From: Anaspis maculata
Lineage: Eukaryota > Arthropoda > Insecta > Coleoptera > Scraptiidae
Assembly: GCA_949128115.1 (NCBI GenBank)
Contig: OX421962.1
Span: forward strand, 101,772,836-101,836,835
Length of the DNA: 64,000 nucleotides
Reading direction: 5' to 3'
The translations under genes were made by a program, and so were the position numbers. Every line of letters starts with the position of its first letter. The first letter of the stretch is position 1. Below, piece after piece: positions 43,424 to 53,690 of the stretch. The notes below the pieces were generated by a model. That model did not search any database, had not been told where the DNA came from, and worked only from the letters and a program-made list of their open reading frames with translations.

Positions 43424-45881
43424 ACATCACATACATGCTCTTTGCCACATAATTGCCAGCGTGAAAGCTAAATCAGCCGGGCTGATTCTCCATGCATTGA
43501 TTTCAACAAGGCTGATGCTGCTCAAGTTGGTGGATTTACTCAAGGAATGAGGGCACTTGGTTAGTAGGTACGATAAACTATCAATTTGTTGTAGTGGGTA
43601 ATGATAGTGGTTTGTACCAATCCTAACTGAAATGTCTCCAAGTGATTCCGATTTAGTTCTGTGCTCATAGTTTAGCTACAAGGAAACTAGAATGGATTGC
43701 GACAAATCTGGTTTTACAGCCTACTAATTGGCGTAATGATTTGACTTTATGTCAAGGCTGCTGAGCGGTTTAATTTGGTTTGAAGCACCCTTTAGTGTTG
43801 CATGCAATCTGGCTGCATGCGGATGCACTTCCGAAACTCTGGTCTTGGTCAAACAGCCCTCCCATTTCTGTAACAAGTGTGTAACATAAACATAACGTCC
43901 TGTTTGTGTTGCGGCACTGCTACTTGTGTGCAGCTACAACTCCAGCTGGATAGGCCTCCAAAGCAAACCTCCTCCGTGTTTGCGAACACATTCAAAACAG
44001 GACGTAGGAACGGGTCAAACCTGCTACTGTGTCAGACTTAAGTGCTAGTTGCTGTTGTTATCTCTGTTGTTCGCAACAATAGCACACCCAAAAACTTCTC
44101 CGACTTTCTTGCAAGAACGAATATATTCGCGTGAAATTTCCATTTCCACAACACTGTTTGCTTCTGGTTCTGGTACTGCATCTAAAACGTAACCCTTATT
44201 AATCCGTGGCGAAACCCTTGTCGAAGCTGGAGCTTAATCACACCCTCAAGAGTGCGTCCGGAAATTACCGCAAGGACTACTCTACAAGGACCGTCCCGAC
44301 GACAGGGCACAATTACGCTTTTCTCGCCATCATCATCGGAATGGGGGACAGGAGGTTCATATACGAAGTCTTCTGTGCTCCCTTTGCGTGATGCTCCTCC
44401 ACCTTAGCTCGGCTTAGTTTTATTGGACGTTAATAAATAAATCGGGCGGAAAGAGAGATGGACCGAGAGAGAGAGGCAGCGAGTGAAAAGCATTTTACGA
44501 CGTGCCGTAAATTTGCTCCTGGGGAATACTGGAGGCCCCCAGTAGCAGCAGGTATTAGGTGGAAGTGTCTCGTAAATGAGTAATTGCTCGAAAATGCGCG
44601 GGGCGGCAAGGGGCATCGTCGGGTTCGGGTCAATCGGAAGAGAGAAGGGTGAAGGCGAGAGTTCTCTCAACCCTTCGCATCCAGGTGCACGCCCCCCTAC
44701 GCCCTCGCTTTCCCCGCTCGGGAACAAATAACTAATTACCTATCTCTATACAGCCATATCGGATTTGCTGTGTAGGTAGCAAGAAGCGAGAAGCGTATTT
44801 ATCAAAAGCGGACCTACAAAAAAATATATTTCGTAAGTACTCCCGTTGTTCCCGTCTCGTGCCCTGTGCGCCGGCCCCCAGACAATGGAAAATCACAAGC
44901 TTATTGCAAGAGGTAAAAATTAATTTCCCGAAGGGAACTCGCCCGTTCATATTTTAATAAGCTGTGCTGTTGATTAAATTTTTTTGGGCGGTGACACAGA
45001 GCGAATACTAAATACTGATTATGTTTCGTTGAATCTCGAATTCCTGATGTAGTTGCAAATACCCGTGTTGAATGCTCTGGTTGTTTTGCTGTTTGAAAAA
45101 TTTCGTATTGAAATTCGTTAATCACCGACGGACAGGTGCAGGATTTTAATTATTGCATAGCGTAGCTCATTGCGGTTGCATTATTAACGCAGGACGACCA
45201 ATTAATGGCCGTCGTTTGGCATTTTGTGACGGCAAATTTGCAGTGGTCATCGCATTGTTTCGCCAAATTCCTCTATAATTCAACAATTGATAATTATTTA
45301 ATCGCTGAACTCTGAACCGAACCGGAGTCTTCTGGCAAGTTTGAAGCTGGAGATTGCAATATTGATCGTCGCACATATTTCTCATGCACAGTCAGAATCT
45401 GAATCTGATTATGAATTCTCGAATGAAACGCAATCTTAAGAGTTCTCACAAGTCTCTCACAAGTTGTTGGCTAAGCAAGTGCATTTTGGCAGTTTTACAC
45501 TACGTATGGAAATAAGCAACTGATCAATTTCAGAATGGACTCTGGTGCTGGTTTCCCTATCATCCACAGTACAAATATGTCTGGAGAATCATCCACTTAA
45601 TCATCCGTGCACATCTGTTGAACTGGGAAAATTAGGCTAGCTGTTGCTCTCAACTTCTCCGCCAAATGGCAATCTGAAGATTTGACCTGAAAATCTGCTG
45701 CCGGAGGCAATCTGCGCAAGCAGCAAGGATGCCTAGTCTGTCTTTTTCTGTTCAACTTTGAATAATCGGAGCTCATTGATATCAGTGCACGGAAATTATT
45801 GAATTTTTGAACTACCTGAAACAGCGCTCTTCGAAAACATCTCGCTTTTTTACAAGCTTCGTAAATAAGTTTAGGTACTAT
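43424..45881. other. Unassigned
   Basis: No gene or element recognised. Minus-strand frames at 44404-44727 and 44430-44633 overlap each other in GC-rich sequence and carry no motif. Confidence 0.4.
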
Positions 45882-46316
45882 TTATTGTTCCGCTTCCATC
45901 AGTTTCAGAACTCTCCTATTTTTCCTTGTCCAGAAGAAACGCACACGATGTCGCAGCTTGTGACAACGAAGTGCATTCCAAAATTTCGCTACTAGAGCTT
46001 TGGATAGCTTTGAGGGATCTACAAGCTTCAGTCGATATTTTTGCGGTCTTCTGGCCAGGGTTTGACAATTTATCTTGAATGTAATCGCCCTGCACACAAT
46101 CAACACATCACTATCATCTGCTGCACAAATGACAGTCGGAACAGTTTTTGATATATGTTTTACATGAAGAATGATTATTGTGTCGACCTCTTCTTGAGAA
46201 CATTTAAGCTCTTGCACAGTGGAAGACTCGTTTGTCGTTAGCCTGATGCACTGTTCTCCGTAAGTTGCAGAAATATTCTGTTTTTGATCAACTTCGTCCT
46301 TTTTGTCAACTTTCAT
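45882..46316 (-). pseudogene. Conserved unknown frame with an EEVDTIIILH motif
   Basis: A 144-residue frame includes YGEQCIRLTTNESSTVQEL, then CSQEEVDTIIILHVKHIS and PTVICAADDSDVLIVC. The pattern (C.QEEADT…LLH..H…vi…DTDVLVL) recalls a widespread, poorly described family of large invertebrate proteins that often occur in many copies; I recall a distant likeness to FEN1/XPG-type nucleases but cannot confirm it. The family's first residues would lie upstream, where the frame is broken and a hAT element has inserted (46433-47293). The second half (residues about 75-144) continues open to Glu-Ala-Glu-Gln. Probably a decayed copy rather than a gene. Confidence 0.45.
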
Positions 46317-46439
46317 TCAAAAACTTGGTGGATTTGTTCTTGCTACGTGGATTTTCCAGGCGTCATCACCAATTCATAACTTAATGCCCGCCTTTCATTT
46401 CTGTGAAATTGATGCCGTCCTCAGCTCCGCGTCAGAGCT

Positions 46440-46575
46440 GTTCCGAGTACAATGAAAAAGTACTCGAGTACTGAATACAAGTACTCTCGTATAAAAGTAC
46501 TCAAGTACCAAGTACAAGTATCGAGTCGCTGTACTCAAGTACCCAATGAGTACAAAGTACCGCGAGTACATGTTA
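46440..46575. repeat. Left subterminal AGTACTCGAGTAC cluster
   Basis: Imperfect, mostly palindromic words such as aagtactcgagtact, aagtactcaagtac and caagtacccaatgagtac. A matching cluster lies at 47105-47285. In hAT elements, subterminal repeats of this kind serve as transposase binding sites. Confidence 0.8.
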
Positions 46576-47104
46576 GTTACGAAATGTTGGTAGTAACGGT
46601 GGAGGAATGGGGCTATTAAAACTCAAGAGGCGAATTTAGAAGCAGTAATGCAAAACTAAGTATTAGCCGGCCCATTGCCTTCATTAAATACCTATTGATA
46701 TTTGCCTCATGTTCATGTTACCAATACAATATCAAAATTGCTAACAAGGCTGGCTAGTATCATTCTAGTATCTTATTTTGCTTTGCATTAGCTTTATTTT
46801 CGGATTCTCTTTTTGAGAAAATTTGGTAGGTGGTTCCTTTGTTTGTAGAAAAATTCAGTTCCAGTATCACGCAAAGAAACAAAATAACTATCTAGCTCTG
46901 AGCCCACGCGAAGGGTGAAAGAGAAAGCTCAAGTTTAAGTTACCAACCCACCTACCTTGATGCTTTGCTCCTTCCTGCTGAAGTGTTGAACTTTGGGAAC
47001 TTTGGATGCTGCCACTCACTGGCTGATGATGACTGACTTGAGTCTTAAGTCAGTAGTGCAGCGTGGTCACCGTGATTTGACAAGTCTGAGCTTGCATAAA
47101 ATGT

Positions 47105-47285
47105 ACTCGTTGCGTAAGACAATGTATTCGAGTACAAGGAAAAGTACTCGAGTACTTTTGAAGTACTCGAGTACACGTCAAGTACAAGTATAAGTACATT
47201 CGAAATAAAGTACTTGGGACTTAGTACCAAGTACACTGAAAGTACTTGGAGTACAGTGTTTGAGTACTTGTACTCGAGTACCGCA
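47105..47285. repeat. Right subterminal AGTACTCGAGTAC cluster
   Basis: The counterpart of the left cluster, with at least eight gtactcgag/gtac-type words. Reading frames across it (47045-47338) translate into Tyr/Ser/Val-rich repeats that reflect the DNA repeat. Confidence 0.8.
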
Positions 47286-47301
47286 CAGCTCTGCTCCGCG
47301 T

Positions 47302-48060
47302 AGACTTCTTGCTGCATACGTCTTCTTGCTCTCTTCATACGTCAAACACAATCTCAACTTTTTGGCTCGTTATCTTTAGTTGAACATTTTAACCGGCATG
47401 AAATCACCACCAAGTTCACCAAAGGTCCGATTGCCACCATGTAGTTTTTGAATAACGGCCATGGCATCGATCACACAGGCTGTTGAACGTTTCGCGGGAC
47501 ACTCAGTGGACTCGGATCAAGCTCTCGAAATACTTCCCAAGAGCAACTTTGCTAGTTTTTTCATTGAATCATCGTCATTTGACAACACTCAAGGAAATGG
47601 ATCAAGCGGGTAACTGAACAGTGAACACCTCGGTCATGTTAAAGCTCCTATTTTCGGCAGTCAAAATCATATAACCAAATAATTTGCTCTCCGCTTGAAG
47701 GACTAATTCTTTGTTTTATTTTGTTCTGACAGTGTTTAAAGTCGAAAACGTTTCCAGTTGGAAGATACTTTGTATTTGATTAAGCTTTTGGGTGTCCATT
47801 TCTTTCTCATCTTTGCCGCAGACGATCTATCCCATTGAGATCTTATCTCGGCTACAATCTGTGGGATGATAAATTACTGTAGACCAGAAAAGCCTGAAGT
47901 ACCTAGTTACTCAAAACAAGAAATGAAACAGTGATTAAAATTAATGTCTGGTTTCATCAACAGTTACAACAGTACAAATTGATTAAACAATCCAACTGTC
48001 ACTCTTGATAACAAGTGAAAGGCAGCGAGTTGGTCATGGTCATCTGGTTCTGAAAAGATA
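47302..48060. other. Unassigned, downstream of Gypsy integrase
   Basis: In the minus direction this would be the tail of the Gypsy Pol, but no chromodomain or LTR was recognised. Confidence 0.35.
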
Positions 48061-48089
48061 AAAATGGGTGTGAGCATAACGCCACTGTC

Positions 48090-48648
48090 ATGAATTGACC
48101 TCAATCATCCCGTTACTTTGCGGGTGATACGCCGTCGTCCACATGTGTTAAGTTCCTGTCCGCTTCGTCATTTCGGCGAACAGATCTGTCTCAAATTGAC
48201 GGCTTTGGTCTGTTGTCGCGGTAGAAGCGCAACTATACCAGACTATGCACGTTCCCCAGAAGGCCTTCGCTGCGTTTTCGGCTAATATGTCGCTCATCGG
48301 ACACGCCTCGACCCATTCCGTGAACATGTCTACCATGGTAAGGATGCATTGCTTACCCTGACAGGGTGATAACAGACCGACGATTTCCATATGAATATGC
48401 TCAACACGGCGGCCTGGCGGCAGAATATGATGGATTGATGTCGTGTGTCATATCATCTTGTTTCTTCTGCAGATGTCGAATGATTTGGCGAAGCGCGTGA
48501 CGTCTTTGCTCATGTTGCGCCAGACAAAACGATCGGTGACGAGACGAATTGCTCGCATTCCCGGTAGACATGAATCTTTTTGCATGGAGGCGGGTACGGA
48601 TAGGTGTATTCTGTCGTCGATGTCATCGCAAACAAGTGTTATCGCCAA
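48090..48648 (-). pseudogene. Gypsy integrase: zinc-binding domain and catalytic core
   Basis: Minus-strand pieces in order: DDRIHLSVPASMQKD, then GMRAIRLVTDRFVWRNMSKD and FDICRRNKMI (48630-48450), the H2C2-type N-terminal domain with its histidines damaged. Next comes MEIVGLLSPCQGKQ, where the first catalytic position D is replaced by E/V-type sequence, followed by MVDMFTEWVEACPMSDI, then TDQSRQFETDLF with the second Asp (48390-48150). After a stop, TTAYHPQSNG (about 48130-48100) is the typical end of the core. Point mutations and stops make it inactive. A spacer and minisatellite separate it from the RT/RNase H piece at 49339-49797. Confidence 0.85.
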
Positions 48649-48800
48649 ATTAAAGAGCTTGATCTTCTTCAGATGTAGCTTGGTGGAAGCAGGGTGTTCG
48701 ATGGCTCAAAGGACTTAGGCGGAGACGGTCGGCAGGCGGAAGATCGAAGAGTTGGAGGGAGTCGTGGTAGGTAGGATACTTGGAGGCGGTCGACGGTATG

Positions 48801-49092
48801 AGGCGAGGCGGTCGGCGGGAGAAGGCGAGGCAGTCGCCGCGGGAGAAGGCAAGGCGGTCGGCGGGAGAAGGCGAGGCGGTCGGTGGGAGAAGGCGAGGCG
48901 GTCGGCGCGGGAGAAGGCGATGCGGTCGGCGGGAGAAGGCGAGGTGGTCGGCAGGAGAAGGCGAGGTGGTCGGCAGGAGAAGGCGAGGTGGTCGGCGGGA
49001 GAAGGCGAGACGGTCGGCGGGAGAAGGCGAGGCACTCGGTGCGGGAGAAGGCGAGGCGGTCGGCAAGAGAAGGCGAGATGATCGGCGGAGTG
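48801..49092. repeat. 22-24 base minisatellite, about 13 copies
   Basis: GC-rich unit close to gaggcggtcggcgggagaag plus gc, with small variants (cagg, cgcggg, tgcggg). It yields long low-complexity open frames on both strands (for example Pro/Ser/Arg-rich on the minus strand), which should not be taken for genes. Confidence 0.95.
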
Positions 49093-49182
49093 TATGAGGA
49101 TGGTCTGGGAGAGCGGGAGTTCACTGGTGACGATGAGATGGAGCAGGTAGGCGGGATGCGGTGACTAGGTGAAACTGTTATG

Positions 49183-49252
49183 GTGTTGGACGGCGGGAAC
49201 GTGTGTTGGACGGCGGGAACCTGTGTTGGACGGCGGGAACGGGCGTTGAACG
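49183..49252. repeat. 20-base tandem repeat, three and a half copies
   Basis: The unit tgttggacggcgggaacgtg recurs three times with changes in the last bases, then decays. Confidence 0.9.
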
Positions 49253-49338
49253 GGTTTGGAACGGTATAAATCTGTTTTATTTAGGATTATCGGCACTGAC
49301 ATGAAACGATTGGTTGACGTTTCTTCAATTAATTATAT

Positions 49339-49797
49339 TCAACAATGGTAAAGACAACAATTAAAAGTAGAACAAACAACATCGCGCCCTTCCACCCAAC
49401 CATCACGGTGCTCCATCGAACACAGGGTTTGCGAGAAACTTCTTAGGTGTTCCAGGGGCGCTACGATCGTCTCGATTCTAGAGAAGGCATCGGCGACAAC
49501 GTTCTTGGAGCCCGAGATGTGCCGGATATCTATATAAAATTGTAATTGCGAGGCGGTTGAATTTGGAAATTCAAGCATAGCTGCTGTCGCTGGTCGCTGT
49601 TTGGTCCCCTTGAAAGCCTTGATTGCGTCGGCTGACCACACAACAGCTGATTTTTTGTTTTGGGCTGCGTTTTGTACATTGTAAGTACTTTTGTACTTGA
49701 GTACTGCGTCGACCTTTCCGGGAATAGGCTGTACTCCGTCTTTGCTTATAGTGTGGCCAAGGAATTCAACATCGGTTAACCTGGTTTCTGAATTCAT
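49339..49797 (-). pseudogene. Gypsy Pol fragment: end of RT joined to end of RNase H
   Basis: A 152-residue frame opens with VEFLGHTISKDGVQPIPGKV (end of the RT domain), then WSADAIKAFKGTK, the connection region, and ends its recognisable part with DIRHISGSKNVVADAFSRI, the close of RNase H. The RNase H catalytic centre between them (DAS.. and its partners) is missing, so an internal deletion joined the two. The last ~45 residues (SFSQTLCSMEHRDGW…) are not conserved. It probably belongs to the same element as the integrase pieces at 48090-48648, lower on the minus strand. Confidence 0.85.
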
Positions 49798-49862
49798 TTT
49801 CTCAAGTGTCGATTCCGATGGTCTATGTGACGGCTGAAATTATTATTCCATCGTCATTAGAA

Positions 49863-49882
49863 AAATCCGGCTCGAAAGACCA
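49863..49882 (-). promoter_or_regulatory. Second LTR-element primer-binding site
   Basis: Plus strand aaatccggctcgaaagacca differs by one base from the BEL/Pao site at 28952-28971. DNA from about 49884 upward (tgttgcgtccggagacg…) is therefore probably the end of an LTR. The other LTR boundary could not be placed. Confidence 0.7.
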
Positions 49883-49883
49883 T

Positions 49884-50130
49884 TGTTGCGTCCGGAGACG
49901 TATACAAACTAGAGCTCGGAACGATATTTTTTGGGCAGGTTCTTTTTGTGTTGTTGACAATAATGGCCTGAAAGGTAGACCCGCAAACCAAATTCTGAAA
50001 AGAAGTACACATCGAGAGAAGCTCACATGGTGAGATGGTAGTGTGGTGCCCTCTGTCTAAAAAGAATAACTTGTTAACGCTTTGAAGGAGTAGAGGCTGG
50101 AACGTTGGGATCATGGTCTACTGACAATTT
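49884..50130 (-). repeat. Probable LTR beside the second primer-binding site
   Basis: Inferred from the adjoining primer-binding site; it starts with tgttgcgtcc. The far end is a guess, and no second copy was found, so the element is either truncated or a lone 5' end. Reading frames at 49806-50114 lie within it. Confidence 0.5.
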
Positions 50131-52665
50131 TTGATTTGTCGTCAATATGTTCGTCTGGTTTCCAGATATTGACCATCAAAAAATTGTCAGCTTTATGTCT
50201 CTGTTCTTTGCTCCAAAAACAAATTGTAGATCAAGTCCTAGATGGAGCGGTGCGATATTTTTGCCTTTTGTCAGCAAACGTAGCGTGCGATTTGAAATAC
50301 ACTTACAATTCCATGGATGGTACATGTATTCAGATTGACTCATATATTTTATATATGTATTCAAACTGAATATCACTGAATATTTTTGTTCTGCTGTTTC
50401 CTGAATCTTCTCTTCTCCTGTGGTGCGGATCATCGGTTTTAGCTCAGTATAAGTGTATAGGCAGGGCACCATCTATGATCAGTTGATCATGCATGGATCA
50501 TGCAAGCAATTGCTTTTGGCTGCAAAGAATGTGTTTATTTTTGAATTCTATCATGAACAGAACACAGTAATAGGTACTGCACTTACCGGATGATTTTCTC
50601 TTAAGACCTCTGAATACTAGTAAGAAGTAATATTCATATTAAAACTCCAGTCTTTCAGATGCGGTATAAGCAAACATGGAATTAACTTGTTTCTCCTCCC
50701 ATCATCATCAGCGAAGCCAAATTCATACAAATTTGGATGAGTTTGCACAAAGCTCTGGTCCGTTTCCAACAAAAGTCCCTCAAAGCGCAAAGAAAAGCTC
50801 CGCACGAGCTCGCCTACGACATGCACAAAGTCGTGCTGATTCTGCTGCGGCCTCCATACGCTGGTTTATCTCTGGCAAGGCGCAGATTTCAAATTATTAT
50901 TGTTCTGTTGTTTTGGGGTTTATGTCGTAACGAGGGATCGCGCCCGCTCTCTCGCTCTTTCGCTCTGCGAGTTTGTGTGTATACGTGCAATTTGGCGAAC
51001 AGGGATCCACCGCCAAACCCTTATAACGGGATTTTAGTGTGAGTTTACAATATCCGGATGATGGTTTAGGGACCTCGAAGTTTCAACTCGACGACTACAA
51101 AGTGACTGAAGAACCAGTTTTTGTTGGGCGTGTGAAAAAAGCACGAAGCCGACGAAAGACTTGCAATAAATAAATTAGCCTTCGCCCCTTTTTTTTTCTG
51201 AAATAATTTCCGTGTTCTCTCGTCTTCTTCCGCTTTCTGCAGCTCCTGCTGATGATGATGAAGGGATTTTGTTGATGCGCTCATCCTGTCCATTATCCCA
51301 CGAAATTTCGACTAAACAAGATTAAAAACTCGTCAAAGTTTTGCGCGAAAGTATCTGCTTTAATTAAATAATGACGGCGGGTGAGAGAAGAGCCAGAGGA
51401 AGAAGAACGCGTCTGCGAGTGTTTAATTTACAATTAAATCCGTGCCGGAAGAAAGAATAAATTGTAAATAATAAGAAGAGAATGTTCAAGGGTGCAGAAA
51501 TATGAAATCTTTGTACAAAGGAAGCGACTTTTGAGCTCGTTTCCTTCGACATGCGAATTTCAAATTCAGCCCTCCAAATGAGGGAGAGAGGGGGAACTAT
51601 AATTAGTCCTTATTGAGCCTTGTGATACAATCAAAGACATTGCGTTCACTTTTCAATGGGAGTATTCTTTATATTTTTGAGAATAAACTTACTGTGCTGG
51701 TGATGGTAGTCTACAAGAAGTTGGGAGCGTAGGCTCGAATCCTACCGACTGCGCCATGTCGTACTTTTTATCGCTTTATAAATCTCTAACAAGTTTTAAC
51801 TTACACAGTCTCCCGTTCTACGAATAATAATGATCTGTCGTCAAGCTACCGGTCCCTTTATACTTGTACTTGTACAACTCTACCTTATCAACTAAACAAC
51901 ACGGGGTTCGCAAAATGATCAGCTGTTTCAACTAGACTCGGTGAACTCTATCCAATTTCCAGTCAATCAAACAAGTTCATAAGGCTCTGTGGATTTGCGA
52001 TTGAAGAAGATGAATAAACTTATATCACTTCCAAAATTTGGATCGTATAATGTTAATATTTTTTTGTACCTTGCTACACACGAGACGACGGCTGGTATGA
52101 AAGTGTCAACAATAGGGTTATAGGTTGTGCACGCTCTATATTATGGCGGCAGAAGGTTAATACGGTATATTATAATGAAGCCGCTTCCATCACCGCCATC
52201 ATCATCCTAGTATGAAGCAATTATTATTCGAGCTTATCGCAATATAACGCTACAATATCCATTATGCTCCAAGTTAGTCGAGTTGAGAGTCGAGACATCA
52301 TCAACGGATGCCGAAGAGATGGAGACGTTGATGAAGACGAGATTGAAACCGGCTCTTGAAAAAATCAGATGCGCGCCAAGGGATCTAGATAATCCGGTTA
52401 TTATTCTGAATAATCCGGTTATTACTCTGATTTCCGTACACCTGTAAGGGTGCACACCTAGTTACGGTGTGCTTTTAATGGGAAAGTAATAGAGCTGTAA
52501 ATTCCATTTGGCTGTATTTGACGTGCAGAAAAGTGAAAAGGCAAGCCCGGGCCTAAGCTGAACCATCGCGGAAGCCCCGCTTCAATTCCCCAACGGTCAA
52601 ATGTATACGCATCGGCCCCTCGGATGTAGGCAACCAAACATACTTCAATCGATATTTCACTCGCG
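50131..52665. other. Unassigned; weak tRNA-like B box near 51.7 kb
   Basis: Apart from ggctcgaatcc at about 51733-51743, which resembles a polymerase III B box without an upstream A box, nothing was recognised. A stretch around 50935-51030 is GC-richer. Confidence 0.4.
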
Positions 52666-52972
52666 GTGGCCGGAATATTGGTCAAGTAACACAGTTTTCT
52701 GTCAGTTCCACTAACCTTATTCTGTGGAAGAAAATTATCATTCAGGTCTCTTCTGGAAGCTATAAGAATGGTCTTCAATTTAACGAGCTCAAAATTTCAG
52801 AAAAAAGAATGAATTTTTGACAATTATTTTCCAAAAATTTGAAATTTGAGCTTGTCAAATCGAAAACTATTCTTGTAGCTTCCAAAAGAGACCCGAATGG
52901 TAATGTTTTTTCAGAGTGAAAGGTTACTGAAACTGACCGAAAACTGTGTTATTTGACCAATATTCCGGCCAC
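52666..52972. mobile_element. Hairpin element M
   Basis: The arms mirror each other about 52819: gtggccggaatattggtcaa at the left, ttgaccaatattccggccac at the right, with inner pairing of aacacagttttc… and the gagaccc/gggtctc-like region. No target duplication was found. The minus-strand frame at 52458-52778 crosses into it. Confidence 0.85.
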
Positions 52973-53302
52973 TTTAAGGGAATAAAGAATAGTGCATTAC
53001 GTAACAAGTACGGAAAGTGATACATTACGCATGAGTGTGTAAGTTAATCGGAACAGAAATCACACGAATGAAAGTAAGACACTTTACAGCGAGTTACGTA
53101 CACTATTTTTCCTACGACCGGGAGAAAATTACATTCAAATTAGGACGTCATTTTCGTGTTTTTCTGTAAACATAGATTTTATAAAAACCAGTAGATAAAT
53201 GATAATTACATAAATAAGGGTAATTTTGAATGGGTTTATAAAAAAAATGTGTATGTATTTCAAATTTTCAAAAATTGAAATGTTGAAAAATTCATATTTT
53301 TT

Positions 53303-53424
53303 TCAAAATTTTCAATTTTTTCTCGAAAAACGCCGTTTCTCTGACCACCCAGATTTATCAACACTAATATTTTCTCATATATTTCAATTTTTCTCGAAAA
53401 ACACCGCTATTTTCTGACCAAGCC
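53303..53424. repeat. Direct duplication of ~48 bases
   Basis: ttttctcgaaaaacgccg.t…ctgacca at 53318-53345 recurs at about 53388-53416, each preceded by tttcaattt. Confidence 0.75.
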
Positions 53425-53579
53425 TGCCTGTGGTTGTTATGCTTGAGCATCTTACAAGCGAGCGGTACACCGAATTATCGCAAAAAAATCAAGAATCTCA
53501 TCAAAAGCCAGTCTTTCAAATTTTGATTGCTTTCAAAATATAAAAAATTAACTTCTTCATAAAAAAAATTCGGGAAATC

Positions 53580-53690
53580 GCAGGAATCGAACGCGAGCAT
53601 GCTGGACAGACGCCACGCGCCTGTGGCAGCAAGTAAAGTCGGAGGTGGCGTCTCTCACCATCAAGCTATCAGGGTATTTTCGACGACCGG
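53580..53690 (-). mobile_element. tRNA-headed SINE fragment, minus strand
   Basis: On the minus strand an A-box-like tagcttgatgg (53668-53658) precedes a B-box-like cgttcgattcc (53593-53583). The distance is about 75 bases, longer than in a tRNA but within SINE or long-arm tRNA range. The tail and duplication are not resolved. Confidence 0.6.

Larger units (their letters stand above)
46433..47293. mobile_element. Non-autonomous hAT-type element with 8-bp target duplication
   Basis: Identical 8-base flanks ctccgcgt at 46425-46432 and 47294-47301. The ends start cagagctgttccgagtac and finish ggtactcg-type DNA closing in gcacagctctg, so the outer 9 bases of the inverted repeat match (CAGAGCTGT). 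CAG-starting ends and 8-base duplications are hAT hallmarks. About 180 bases inside each end are packed with imperfect agtactcgagtac words. The middle (about 46620-47090) has no transposase. Confidence 0.9.

Noticed and set aside
48650..49164. Overlapping 90-150 residue frames rich in Pro/Ser/Arg or Gly/Arg/Glu
   Set aside because: They are translations of the 22-24 base minisatellite in several frames.
51690..51770. Possible tRNA or SINE with ggctcgaatcc
   Set aside because: Only a B-box-like word is present, with no A box, tail or target duplication.
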